From Adiantum capillus-veneris (taxonomy: Eukaryota > Streptophyta > Polypodiopsida > Polypodiales > Pteridaceae): 64,000 nucleotides of DNA. The DNA is taken from assembly GCA_014529385.2 (NCBI GenBank), contig CM043963.1, forward strand, positions 98,471,912 to 98,535,911, in the 5' to 3' direction. Numbering within the stretch: position 1 is the first letter of the stretch; every line of letters starts with the position of its first letter. A program made the translations under genes and the position numbers. The notes beneath the pieces are model-generated. The model saw nothing but the letters and a program-made list of their open reading frames with translations, did not search any database and was not told the DNA's origin. Positions 24,400-35,844 of this stretch are shown here, piece by piece.

Positions 24400-27261
24400 T
24401 TGATAAGTTTGATGAATTTAAGATCAGGAAGTTACATTTTTAGAGACCAGAAGGTGGCAGGTGACCAAGGTAGCTTAGTGTCCACCGAGGAGAGTGTAAC
24501 TCAGGCAAGGCTAGATCCACTAGCACCGATTATTGAGGAAGGTAGTGATACTGATACTTCGTCAGAAAAATCTTTCTTCATGATGGGTAGTCAACAGCCA
24601 GGAGGTTTCACCTATGACGGACCAATGCCAGGAGGAAGCACCTCCCTAAATCCTTTTGATGATTCCAAGCTCACTGTGATCTTCTTAGAGGGGAAAAACT
24701 CGAGGGGAGCCCTAGTCTATTCTGACTATCGAGGACGCAAGTGCATTTGTATCGAAGAGAGGCCGGCACAAAGATTGGAGATAATTCGAGTCTATGATGA
24801 TGGAGAGAGATTCTGAGACGAAAAGGGGAACCACTATCTAATAGTCAGTAACCCTGAAGATTACAACAGATATGGAGATAACGTGGCGAAAGGGAAAACG
24901 GTTTCAGAAGCTCAAGAACCGCCACCAAACATTGATCGGCCTGGAGCTATTTTTATGTATGATAAGAAAACAACCAGGGTTCCAACTTATAATGAGAACG
25001 TGGGAATCTACAAGCATGAGAGTGAGGGTATAGTCGCTTACTTTCGCAGCAAAGAACCATACTTAAATGAATTGGGCAAAGACAAGGTTCTTTACTTATT
25101 CTTTTATGAAACTGCTATGGGGAAGGATATAGTTTTTGTTGATAGGTACGGGTGAGAATACCAACATATTCTACCAGAGGAGGTAGAAAAGGCAAAAGTT
25201 ACAGGAGCATCAACATATGCCCCAGACGAAGTGCCAAGAGCCACCTACACCCCTAGCAAGTCGACGAATCCCTTTTCAGAAGATTATGAAGCCACCTCAC
25301 ATTCGACCCTACCGCCGCAGACGTTCAACAATCAAAACCAACCAGCAACTCAACCATCATTGCAGGCATGGCTTCGAGAGAGTGCAACATTGTAACAAGA
25401 TCGAAACCGAGATGGTTATCAAGCCACACGAGGGCTAAGGGATTTGCAAGAACCACCACTCTATTCAAGGTATCAAGGAAAGAGTAAGCCAAAGACTCAA
25501 GGGTCAACAGAGCCTGGAAGACCACCCATGGAACGAGTTCGAAGAGATGAACCATCTCTGGCGAGAACTGTTAGAAATTATGGCTTAGGAGCACCACTGG
25601 GAGAGGAACCAGCCTACTACAGAAGACCTGAGGAGGTATATCAATTAGGACGTGGAGATCCAATGATGAGGTTTGTAGACCATCGTAGAACTAGACCTTC
25701 TCAAGTGCAAAAATGGGTAAACAAGAAATACACAGGAAACAGAGACCCAAGAGATCATGTAGCAGTCTTTGTGCGTGTAATTAGAGCCGAAGAGGTATTA
25801 GACTTCCCTACCCAATTTGCAGGGTTTGGAATAACCCTAGAGGATGACGCTGCTACTTGGTTTGACTCTGTAGAGCGTAAAGACTTTGAATCTATGGAGG
25901 AAGTGTTTGACGAGTTTATCGAGGAATTCTCACAAAGGGGGATAGCTCATAATACTGTCTCACAAATCCATAAATTCAAACAGAAAGATGGGGAATATGT
26001 ACAAAAGGTAGCCCTAAGACTAAAAAGATATGTTAAGTTCTGTCCTGTGGAAGAAGTGCCAACTCAGTCCAGACTTATGCTTATATTCATCCAAGGACTA
26101 AGGAATGCGGATCTCCAGAAAGACTTACATATGAAGAAGAGCACGACGTTGAATGAGTTGACCAAGGAGGATCTTGACCTTGTGGACAATTGTGTGGTCT
26201 ACAAAGAGGGGGAGTTCAAGGACCTTGACGACGATTCATCTTCACAACAAAGTGGAAGCAAGTCTTCTAAGTCTGCACCAAAAGGAGAAGTAGCTGTAAA
26301 CCAAGAGCTGCTTATAGATGAAGTGCTAAAAAAGATTAACTTCTACGCCAAACCCCAGGCTAAACAGCCCAAGTGGTGTGCTATTGAACAAAAATGGACA
26401 AACCATGGGATAGAGGAATGTTATTATAACAAAGGATATGTGAGAGAGAGACCTTATGCTCCCCAAGCTCAGGTAGCGTCTCCTCAAGTTCCACCCATGC
26501 CTAGGTATCAAGCAGGCAACCTACCAGGACCTGTAGGTGTAGAAAGACCACAACCGGTGTTGGGGCAACAACCACCCCTACCAGGATTACGATCAGTCGG
26601 TATGAGATACACACCAACCGTAACCAAATCAGAGGAAAAGGCTTTGGTGCCTATGCATGCATATTATGAAGATCCCAACGAATCTGCCGCAAACTCTACC
26701 TATTATCCGCCGGAAGAACCCTTGACACCAGAACCATGGAGCATGATAGGAAGTACAGGACCACCAACAGCTGCACAGGCCGCAAGAGAAGGAAGATATA
26801 GCTTAGATGAACGAACATTGTTGTTCATAGCTAATGGAGGCATGGGCGGACAGAGACATGCATACCAACAAAGGGGAGTTGAAGGAGCACCTCAACAACC
26901 CAAGGGACCCTGCTACAAGTGTGGTGGAGACCATTGGCTAAGAGACTGTCCTCATGATGAAATCATTAGATTCAACGCATATTGCACCGTGTGTGGAGTT
27001 ACTCATCTGATTCCCAATTGCCCTAAAAACCCGAGCAAAGGAGCAAAAACCACCTTGAACATGCTAGAAACAGTACCTTCCAGTGGAGGGTTAGAAAATG
27101 AAACAATCATACCTATTCAGGCGGTGACACGAGCCCAAGCTCAAAGAATGACGAACGAACCCATAATGGAAGAGCCAAAAATCAATGCCCAAAATTTAGA
27201 AACGAAAAATCAGAGAAGCACTTGGAAAGCTAGAAAGGCGCGTATGAAAGCCAGGAAATAA
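24400..27261 (+). pseudogene. gag of element B
   Basis: One frame of 954 codons with internal stops at 24814 (TGA), 25153 (TGA) and 25393 (TAA) and no shift; all three can be explained by C to T in CGA or CAA. The N-terminal third is acidic and of unknown role. The Ty3 gag domain is at about 25680-26220 (DDAATWFDSVERKDFES, then FDEFIEEFSQRG). A Cys/His region WCAIEQKWTNHGIEEC lies near 26378, and two zinc knuckles at 26911 (CYKCGGDHWLRDC) and 26983 (CTVCGVTHLIPNC). Both are CX2CX3HX4C, one residue shorter than the usual CX2CX4HX4C. The mid-part is Pro/Gln-rich. Confidence 0.85.
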
Positions 27262-29511
27262 TGAGAGCAAATAGCTTTATCCGAGGAGTTAAAACATGCA
27301 AAGGATAGATTAGAGCGGTTAGAGGATCTAGCTAGCTTAAGTTCACACACCACGGCAACCATAGCAACCAAGAAAATAGCAGAGCCCAAAAGTGCAGGAT
27401 TAGGAGGATCTGTACTGGCAGACAAGGTAAATGAGCAGTTGGATGCGTTTCTAAAAGCTTATCAAGCCAGACTCAAAAAGAACCATACCCAAGAGCAAAG
27501 GTGGATGACTTATCCATATGCTGAAATAGAAAAACAAAGGTTGGAAATGTGTAAAAAGATGATTGAAACAGCTCAATCATTGATGGAAGACCCGCTGGGT
27601 AAACCTGCAAATTGGCATGAAGCACCAGCTCCAACCCCTATCTAACCAACTTTAGAGGAACAAGTAGAAACAAAGGAAAGACTCACGAATGCCTATGAGT
27701 CTAGAGGAGATCCTATCATAGTGCCAAATACAACAGATGAGGCAAGTGACGGGTTCCAACCTAAAACATTGACAGAAATGGGTAAGGACTGTAACGGTCT
27801 AGACGATCTGTGGAAGCAAATCCGTGAGGCCAACGAGGCTAACTGGATGAGTAACCACATGAATAGTAGGAGAAAAGAGAAAAATGTGATCTTACCTCCT
27901 ATTGAAGAATTTGAGACAAGGTCACAAATGAACTTTGAGATACATTCACAAGGGGGAGACCAGGAATCAATTAGTTCGGGGCACAGCCAACCAGACTCGC
28001 TGAAAACTTTACCCTCTTACCTAGGAGAGTATGAAGCCAAGTCTAAAGTGAGAGCAATCCCATCTCAAAGACTTTCTTCTAACAAAGTGATGGATTCACA
28101 AGGATTGATTGAGTTATTGTCCACCCCGGTGGCATGCACAATCACATTAGCCGAACTCCTAAGGTTACGAACAAACATGTGGACCACAGTAGGTAAATGC
28201 CTAGAAAAATTTGGAGTGAAAGACCCCACCTTGAGGCTACAGGAAGGGATCAGAGAGTTGGACAGGCTTCAACTAAATACTAGGCCAGTACCATTAAACA
28301 AGTTTGGAGAGTATTGTGAGGGAGAAGATGGAAACACCACGCTACCAGTAGAATTCCAAGGAGTAGTTTCCAAAGCTATTCTTCACAGTGGAGCGGGAGT
28401 TGCTATCGCCACCAAGGAAATCTAGAAAAAATAGGGAAAACCAGCTTTAAGAGCTACCAGAATGAAATTGCAATTGGCAAATGGGTTCATGGAGAAGCCT
28501 CTAGGACTTTTAGAAAAAGTGATTGTCACTTCGTGTGGAATCGAGTATGAGCATACATTTGCAATAGTTGATTTCGACAAAAAGAATAATTATGAGATCA
28601 TCTTGGGAAGACCATTCATGCGACAATTGAAGATGGTCCAAGATTGGGGTTACGACCACATATACCTCAGACATGGCGAGACAACAACTAAAATACACTT
28701 GAAAGACCATAGTTACAAAGATGTGAACCAAACACCCGTGGAAGAGTTTGATTCAGGTACAGTAGCAGGATCGGAACTCCCAGTATGGTTAGGGCAACAA
28801 AAAGAGCTATGGATGTGCGGAGCTTCACATTGTGGAAGCTTAAGAAGAGAGGAATGCGTCTTAGAAAGAGCAATTGAGGACAAGGAGTATATTCCGGAAC
28901 CTTTCCCTGAAGATGCCTTGGAACCTCTAGAATGGGAACACATACTAGCAACATTGGATGTCTGTACCATTACAGATAGTCCAACAACAAAATTTTACGA
29001 TAAGGATGGCTATGATGTGCTACCCTACTACATGGTAAGCATTATACCAGGAGGAGATGAGACAATAGAACCACAGGAAGGAGAAGAGTTTTATAACTCC
29101 TCTGAACATTTGGAAGTAAATAACAATGCAGATAATGAGTGTTCAGACAACTCAAGTGAGCATGGGGAGAAAACAGAGAACATCAAGTTCTATGATTTTG
29201 CTAATCAGCACCCCAGACGCCAAGAACGCTATAGGAGAAAACGAGCAGTAACTAAAGTGAGAGAGAGCCTGATGCCTAGGATAAAAGGTAAAACTCACTA
29301 TCTGATGCTTGTAAAAGCAGAGGATTGTGTAAAAGATCAAATATCAGGGAGATTCTCAAAAGTTCGAAGGAACGGAACGCGAGAGGAAATAAGACAAGTA
29401 CGAAAAGCTAAAACAGAAACAAAATCACAAAAATCTCAAAATCAAACAAAGAAACAACAAAAGGCCAAGAGTGGATCAAACTGGATCGTAAACAGAAATA
29501 CCAAGAACTAA
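27262..29511 (+). pseudogene. Protease-1 region of element B (catalytic Asp replaced)
   Basis: Same frame as gag. After a Lys/Glu-rich stretch (27262-27720) the domain appears at about 28300-28680: LHSGAGVAIATKE, then IILGRPFMRQLKMVQDW. The second block is normal, but the residue that should be the catalytic Asp is His (CAC at 28384-28386); element A has Asp here. A TAG interrupts at 28423. The acidic and then basic linker to RT (28690-29511) is long. By family knowledge a retropepsin without this Asp cannot cleave, which makes the second protease domain at 32945-33340 of interest. Confidence 0.75.
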
Positions 29512-29577
29512 AACGGTCTTTACGTGAGATATGGACTACTGAAGAAGATAGTGATGGTAAAGGGGAGGGAAACATGA

Positions 29578-30350
29578 ATGTACCATCACACTATCGGAAA
29601 TTTACCACCAGTCAAGGAAAGAACCAACCAAGAATCTTACAATGGGCCTGAAAATGCAAAAAGGATAGACCTCGCAGAACCGGGTGAAAAGCCTCAGCCG
29701 GTCTATATAGCAAACGATTTAGAGCCTGAAGATGAAGAACGGCTAACACGACTTCTCAAGAAATATAAAGATGTGTTTGCATGGTCCTATAAAGACCTCA
29801 AAGGAGTTGATCCATCGATATGCCAACTTACAATCCTTTGAAATCGGATTCAAAACCTAGCAAACAACGTCCTTATACATATAATGACACATTTTCTAAA
29901 TGAATCAAAGAGGAGATTGACAAGCTGATGAAAGTTGAATTCATCTATGAAATTGAACATAGAGATTGGGTGTCACCCATTGTGGTAGTTCCCAAAAAGA
30001 ACGAAAAACTGCGAGTGTGTGTTAACCTCAAAAAGGTAAATGTAGCCACCATAAGGGATAATTATCCCTTGCCAATCACAGAACATGTACTTGAGCGGGT
30101 GGCCGGAAAACGGGCTTATTCCTTTCTGGACGGGTTTTCAGGATACAACCAACTGGCAATTGCAAGGGAGGATCAACACAAAAAAGCGTTTGCCACAGAA
30201 TGGGGAATTTATGCATATCGAGTTATACCGTTTGGCTTAACTAATGCCCCAGCTACCTTCCAAAGGTTAATGACGCACACGTTCAAAGAATACCTGATAA
30301 TATTCTTAGAAATATACATGGATGATCTTTGTATACACTCTCTACTATGA
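29578..30350 (+). pseudogene. Reverse transcriptase of element B
   Basis: Begins with a linker (DEERLTRLLKKYKDVFAWSY) and continues in another frame from about 29845. Motifs in order: WVSPIVVVPKKNEKLRVCVN, SFLDGFSGYNQLAIA (first catalytic Asp), PFGLTNAPATFQRLM, and YMDDLCIHS (the Y-x-D-D pair) near 30316. These are diagnostic of Ty3-type RT and closest to Tat/Athila. A TGA at 29902 (FSK-stop-IKEE) and a TGA at 30348 sit where Arg is expected. Confidence 0.88.
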
Positions 30351-31109
30351 GAGGAACATATTGACCATTTGCAAAAGGTCTTTGAAAAATGCAGGACATA
30401 TCGAATCTGTCTTAACCCGGAAAAGTGTATCTTTATGGTTAAGCAAGGCCACATCTTAGGAAACATTGTCTCAAGAAATAGCATAACCACTGACCTAGAC
30501 AAAGTCAAAGTCATAGAAGAGCTACCCAGGCCCACTAATGTGAAACAAGTACAATCCTTCATGGGACACTGCGGATATTATCGAAGATTCATATACATGT
30601 ATGCGGTCATCGCACAACCTCTGTATCGTTTGCTAGTCAATTTCAATTGGACCGAGGAGTGTGAAACTTCATTCCAAAAGTTGAAGGAAAACCTTATATC
30701 AGCACCTCTACTTAAAGCACCAAATTCGAAAAAGATATTCCATGTTCACATTGATGCTTCTGTATATGCAATCGGGAGTATTCTGGCTCAACCTAAAGAC
30801 AGAACAATGGATTTTCCAGTCTGTTATGCAAGCCGACAGTTAAACAGTGCGGAAAATAACTACACAACCACCGAACAAGAAGGGTTAGGAATGATTTATG
30901 CTGTAAAGAAATTTTGGCATTATTTGCTCGCAAACAAATTTGTGTTCTTCACAGACCATCAAGCTCTTTTGTATCTGGTTAAACCATGCAATACAGGGAG
31001 AATTGTACGCTGGTTTATTATATTGCTAGAATTTGATTTCACAGTGGTGTTCAAAAAGGGTAAAACCCATCTACGAGCGGACCATCTTTCAAGGATATAC
31101 AACGGGTAA
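30351..31109 (+). CDS. RT thumb and RNase H of element B
   Basis: Open from 30351 to the TAA at 31109 in the RT frame. The connection includes GHCGYYRRFI (usual LGHAGYYRRFI). RNase H: HVHIDASVYAIGSILAQ (first Asp), then ASRQLNSAENNYTTTEQEGL (Glu), FTDHQALLYL (Asp), and the closing HLRADHLSRI. All four acidic residues appear present, so this domain may be intact. It removes RNA from the hybrid and shapes the PPT primer. Confidence 0.85.
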   Translation, partial: EEHIDHLQKVFEKCRTYRICLNPEKCIFMVKQGHILGNIVSRNSITTDLDKVKVIEELPRPTNVKQVQSFMGHCGYYRRFIYMYAVIAQPLYRLLVNFNWTEECETSFQKLKENLISAPLLKAPNSKKIFHVHIDASVYAIGSILAQPKDRTMDFPVCYASRQLNSAENNYTTTEQEGLGMIYAVKKFWHYLLANKFVFFTDHQALLYLVKPCNTGRIVRWFIILLEFDFTVVFKKGKTHLRADHLSRIYNG

Positions 31110-32905
31110 GCTCCTGAAGGAGTAGATGATGACATACCAGATGCTTATCTTTTCAATATTGAAATGATACCCAAATGGTCTCAGGAAATTGTCAGCATTC
31201 TTTCCTATGGAAGTAGGTTTGATAATACAGAATACAGATCCAAACAACAAACAAAAAACTTCCAGTTGATAGCAGGACGGCTGTATCATCTAGGATCGGA
31301 CCAAATCCTACGATTATGTATAAATCCGGAAGAATTCGAGTGTTACCTTGAAGAAGCACATGTCCAGGATTGTGAATTTCATTGTTCAACAGTGAAAACA
31401 CACCAGAGACTAAAACAGTTAGGGGTTTATTGGCCAACTATGTATACGGACACACATTCTTATGTTACCAATTGTACTATATGTAGTGTCAAATGACCAG
31501 TGGATCACGCGACATTGTTTCAGGTAAACATTGCACCTACATAGAGTCAATATATCATTGATTTCTTAACCACCAGGACGTTTCCTGAGAACATAACAAG
31601 AGCACGGAAAAAATCTATAGAGCTGAAAGCTCGCGACTTTCAGTTAATTGGGAACCAACTCTATAAGCGGGGAAAGGACAATCAACTTAGAATCTGTGCA
31701 AGTGAAAGCGAATACCTGCTGATTCTAGAACATGCACATAGCGGAATAAGTGGAGGCCATTTTTCGGGTGATAAGATGGCAAAAATTGTCTTAACCGCAG
31801 GAATATGGTGGCCAACATTGCATATGGATGTTGAAGAGTTTGTAAAGCGTTGTGACATACGTCAACGCACCAAGGTGCCGATAAAGAGAGATGGGATGCC
31901 ACTACGGCCAATGATGGGAGCAAGAGCATTTGCAAACTGGGGCATTGATTTTGTGGGACCTATCTCACCCCTGCAAATCGCACCCATACTCAATATATCA
32001 TTGTGGCTACGGACTATCTCACAAAATGGGCGGAAGCCAAGGCAACGCAAAAAGCAGATGCACGGACCACTGTACAATTTTTGTATGAGAATGTTTTTGT
32101 ACGATACGTTTTATCAATAGAAATTGTCAGTGATCGTGGGACACATTTTCTTAATGAAGTCATTGAATATCTGCTAGAGGAATTCATGGTCATACATAAA
32201 AAATCTGCTCCATACCATCCACAGGCAAATAGACAAGTTGAGGCCACAAATAAAACACTATGCACGGTTCTCACTAAAATTGTGTCAGAGTCAAGAACAG
32301 ATTGGGATCAGCATCTACACTCAACACTATGGGCGTATAGGGTAGCTTACAAAACATCGATAGGAGCAACACCGTACAACATGGTGTTTGGCCTAAATGC
32401 TATACTACCCATAGAGTTTTTAATTCCAACTCTACGAGTAGCGAAACGCTTAGAATGGACAGGGCATGAGCTCTCTTCAAGAATAGATGATCTTGAAAAG
32501 CTAGATGAACTCCGCTTGAGAGCTATAGCTTCAATCTATGCTAAAAAGAGAAGACAAAAAGAGTTTTTTGACAAGCATGTGCGCACTAAAGAGTTCAAAA
32601 CAGGTGATTATGTACTTGTTTATACTTTGAAGTAACATGCCAAGAAACTTAAAAAGCGAGGGATGGGACCCTTTGTGATTAGTGATCTATCACAAAGCGG
32701 AGGTGTCAAGCTTGCTACATTAGCAGGTGAAGAAATACCCAATTGGATTAGTGGATGTCGATTGAAGAAATATCATTTACCACTCACACAGGAGATGCTT
32801 CAACAAATCCATCAAGGAAAACAACGAATGAAGGAGCAACAGAGAGTACGAGAAGAAGCTCAAGTGGAAGCCAAAGAACGCATTGCAAAACGAAGACTTC
32901 TATGA
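31110..32905 (+). pseudogene. Integrase of element B with duplicated zinc-binding module
   Basis: First H2C2 module at about 31240-31496: NFQLIAGRLYHLG, AHVQDCEFHCS, GVYWPTMYTD, NCTICSVK. After a TGA (31494) a second, separate module at about 31630-31865: DFQLIGNQLYKRG, HAHSGISGGHFSG, GIWWPTLHMD, RCDIRQR, in which the last Cys is Arg. The core follows, with a one-base shift near 31968: NWGIDFVGP, TDYLTKWAEA, VSDRGTHFL, YHPQANRQVEATN, so Asp, Asp and Glu remain. A TAA at 32633 precedes the GPY/F part (GMGPFVISDL), and the domain ends in a Gln/Arg-rich helix to 32905. Confidence 0.8.
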
Positions 32906-32944
32906 CAACAACAACAAGGTGAATCACCATTGTGAATCAATGCC

Positions 32945-33457
32945 ATTCGACTAACGATGTTGGATGAAGACACAGTGGAGCCCATAATTCCAGTCAAAGT
33001 GGGGAGCAATAAAGTGGAATCGACGGCATTGCTTGATTCTGGAGCTCAAGCAAATTTGATCTCTTACGGATTATACCAATAGCTCAAGTCCACAGGTCAA
33101 CTTTATCCTACTCCTCAAATGCTGGAAAGTAGTACATCACACTCGTTGAAAACATTGGGCTGGACTATATTGCATATACAAGTACATCAATATATTTACC
33201 CACACAAATTTTATGTAGTTGCGGATGAATGCACACAACACCCAATGTTGTTGGGACAACCTTGGCAAAAAGAGTACAATGTGCAGATAGATTGGAACGC
33301 GAATGCAGTCAAAATTCTACATGCACAAGAACAACCGGTAATAGACTTTGCTCAGCAATACCGGACTAATCAGTTGCCAGCAATGCAATCACAAGAAAAA
33401 GAGCCAAAAGCACGAGTGTCACTAAAGAACAACATGATACCCAAGGTTAACAAATAG
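32945..33457 (+). pseudogene. Second retropepsin-like domain (protease-2) of element B
   Basis: Same frame as the integrase C-terminus and directly after it. It reads ESTALLDSGAQANLISYGLY with an intact D-S-G active-site triplet (Asp codon 33035-33037), and ends with HPMLLGQPWQKEYNVQIDW, equivalent to the I-L-G block of retropepsins. One TAG at 33080 interrupts. An aspartic protease normally sits between gag and RT; a second after integrase is unusual. It could be a captured protease from another element that compensates for the His substitution in protease-1, or a dUTPase-like place-holder, though the D-S-G and L-L-G-x-P pair argue for a protease. Confidence 0.7.
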
Positions 33458-34009
33458 GTAAAAGCTAACCATGCTCACTACATACATATGAAGTCACCGA
33501 CCGCAGTGCAAAGATCTAGGTTACCAAAACAAGGGAAACAAGTATGGATGCGGAAGGATAGAAATGCCATGGCAAACCAAAAACAATGCAACGAAAGCAT
33601 TCAACCAAAGCATATAGTTCAACCAAAAACCAAGGGCATAAAACAGATATAGATCCCAAAGAAAAGGCTCAGCAATAACCCAAATGTTACTCACATTTGG
33701 ATACAGAAACAAAAGCAAAAGGAACTCCCTTCAGTACAAGCAACAACGGAAGGCAGACAGCTGCATTTGAAAAAGGACAACCGACTTATGTGGATACCAA
33801 TCCGCAACAACACAGTGGCAACAAAGGAAGTAGCAAAACACCTACACAAACCGGCAAAAACAAGCTACCCATGGAAAGCAAAAGAAATACGGTCCACGGC
33901 CATTCCGGCCAAGCCAATCCTCTCCACAGAAACAACTACGGCTATATCAACAGTAGTGGCAAAGCAATTGCCTTTTGCACCAAAAAGACAATTAAACAGA
34001 GAGCAGTAG
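33458..34009 (+). pseudogene. Lys/Gln-rich basic tail after protease-2
   Basis: The frame continues through the TAG at 33455 and one more TAG near 33649 to a stop at 34009. It is rich in Lys, Gln, Pro and Thr (KSPTAVQRSRLPKQGKQVW). No domain recognised. It would be the C-terminus of a very long Gag-Pol-protease polyprotein. Confidence 0.4.
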
Positions 34010-34230
34010 AGTTACAGCTGTTACTTGCAAAGAAAACAGGAAATCTCGATGGCGAATGCCAATAAGCATCTTGCTTATACCCTTCTCTTGCACAGCATTA
34101 ATTTTTCCATGCATTGATCGAGTATGCATCAATTAGGGCCGTATTAACCGGCCAAGCATTAGCACAAATTTTTCAACCTATGCACAACACATACTCCGAG
34201 GCAATACCTGGTCGTCCGGGAGGACTCCGG

Positions 34231-34246
34231 CTAGGAGGGGGGGAGG
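34231..34246 (+). other. Internal polypurine-like tract of element B
   Basis: CTAGGAGGGGGGGAGG, close to the true 3' PPT at 40336-40350 (CAAGGAGGGGGGGAG). It follows the end of the pol-derived coding region, as the first tract of element A does. Confidence 0.55.
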
Positions 34247-35844
34247 CATTCTCAAATGCGGAACCAATAGCAAGAAGAGAAAAAAAGGGCATGATTTTCG
34301 ACTATTTTAAGGGTTGTTGTTTGATTGCGAAACTTTCCGGACTAACCCAAGTACATATGCCCTTATACAGCATGTATCTATAGGTATATGGGGCCAAACA
34401 ACAAATCAAGCCCCTAGGTGTGTGTATATAAGTAGAAATAGCCAGTTTTCGAGCAAAATATTGGTAAAACGGAGAAATTCGGCCATAAAAATTGCATGTG
34501 AGTGTATATAATGTTTGGCGGTGATGTTTGTGATTTATTATGATTTTAGGGGATTTTCTGGATTTGATTTTCTATTTTCCTTTTAGTTTTGCTAATTTTC
34601 GGCAGAAAAACTTCAAAAATACAAAAAGCAGGTGAAAAACAGTCGTAATGAAAAACAAAAAATATGGGGATGATCGGTGACTATAGGACAACCTATGGTA
34701 CAGTGGGGGTGCAATCGTGAGACTGGAGCGGAAAGCATGATTTGGCCAGATTTTGATCGAAACGTCAAATTTCTTGTAAACTGGGCAAATGAAGTCCAAA
34801 TCAAGAAATTTTCGAGCCTAAACCGCATCTCGCAAGAAGATGGGAGCACATGTCAAATTTCATGAAAAGTGGTTCAGGGACCCCCATTATAAGAATTTTT
34901 CACTTCATTTTTAGCTCATTTTCACTATTGACATTTTGGAGAGAGCTTATGCCACCTAGAGCGAACGGACCTTCCAGCAGCTTCTACGATGCGCACGACT
35001 ACCCGACGGGCTTCAGACATGAGAGGTAGGCTCACCACCTTGAGCTTTTCGTGCATGTTTGTCGTTTTGTCGCGAAAACTAGAGTAGGGTTCACACACAA
35101 AGCGGGCGGTAGAGACCTACAAGTAGAAGCGGCCACCTAACAGCTAACCCAAAAGCAACAAGACTTCATCGGCAGCTTACCCTAGCATAGGAGACCAGTC
35201 TTGGATGCCCAAAGGCAGTAAAAAACCATCGGGAAAAACCCTAATTCCTAGAATCCCGCAAGGGGCCACCAAATGGGAAATCGGCGAAAAGCCGCCCAAA
35301 TGCTACCAAAATTCATGGGTAGGAGCATCTCGACATGCTCGACAAGTCTATGTGGCCCACATGACCAAAAAGTGACCCGAAGCGGCACTAAACTTCAGAA
35401 ACGGCATCAGACACACAAAGCGTCAAATAGCTCTCGCGGCCAAACCGCATGCCCGTTTGCCACCAAACTTCACGAGCGGCTTTCCTATACCATCAACAAC
35501 CAAGTCCTATGGTGGTAGACTACCACAAATCATCGAAGATATGTAAACGCAACCACGGGTGCTTCTAGAGCGACGAATTGCCAAATGAAGCTCCGGTGAA
35601 GCCAAAGTCGACAAAAACCATACGGCAAGGATCTCCCAGGGATCGGGAAGCTATGGAGATCAACATCAAGAAATTTCATTGCCAAAAAGCACTCCAAAAG
35701 TCAGAAACGGCTCGGAGGCTCTGAAATCCACACATGGAGTTACTTTCTATCCATTTGACTTTTTTGTTGAAATTAGGCTTAAAAGGGACTCAGGGGGACC
35801 AAGGTCAGGCACTAGTGACAAAATCCATGAAAAAAATCATCAGG
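34247..35844 (+). other. Non-coding stretch after pol in element B
   Basis: About 1.6 kb without a supported gene. It contains TATATAAG at 34425-34432, a possible internal TATA box, and short frames only. The base composition rises in CG around 35000-35600. Confidence 0.5.
34425..34432 (+). promoter_or_regulatory. Possible internal TATA box of element B
   Basis: TATATAAG, 2.46 kb upstream of the coiled-coil ORF and about 180 bp after the internal PPT-like tract. It could start a separate transcript for the extra ORF; no other promoter evidence. Confidence 0.3.
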
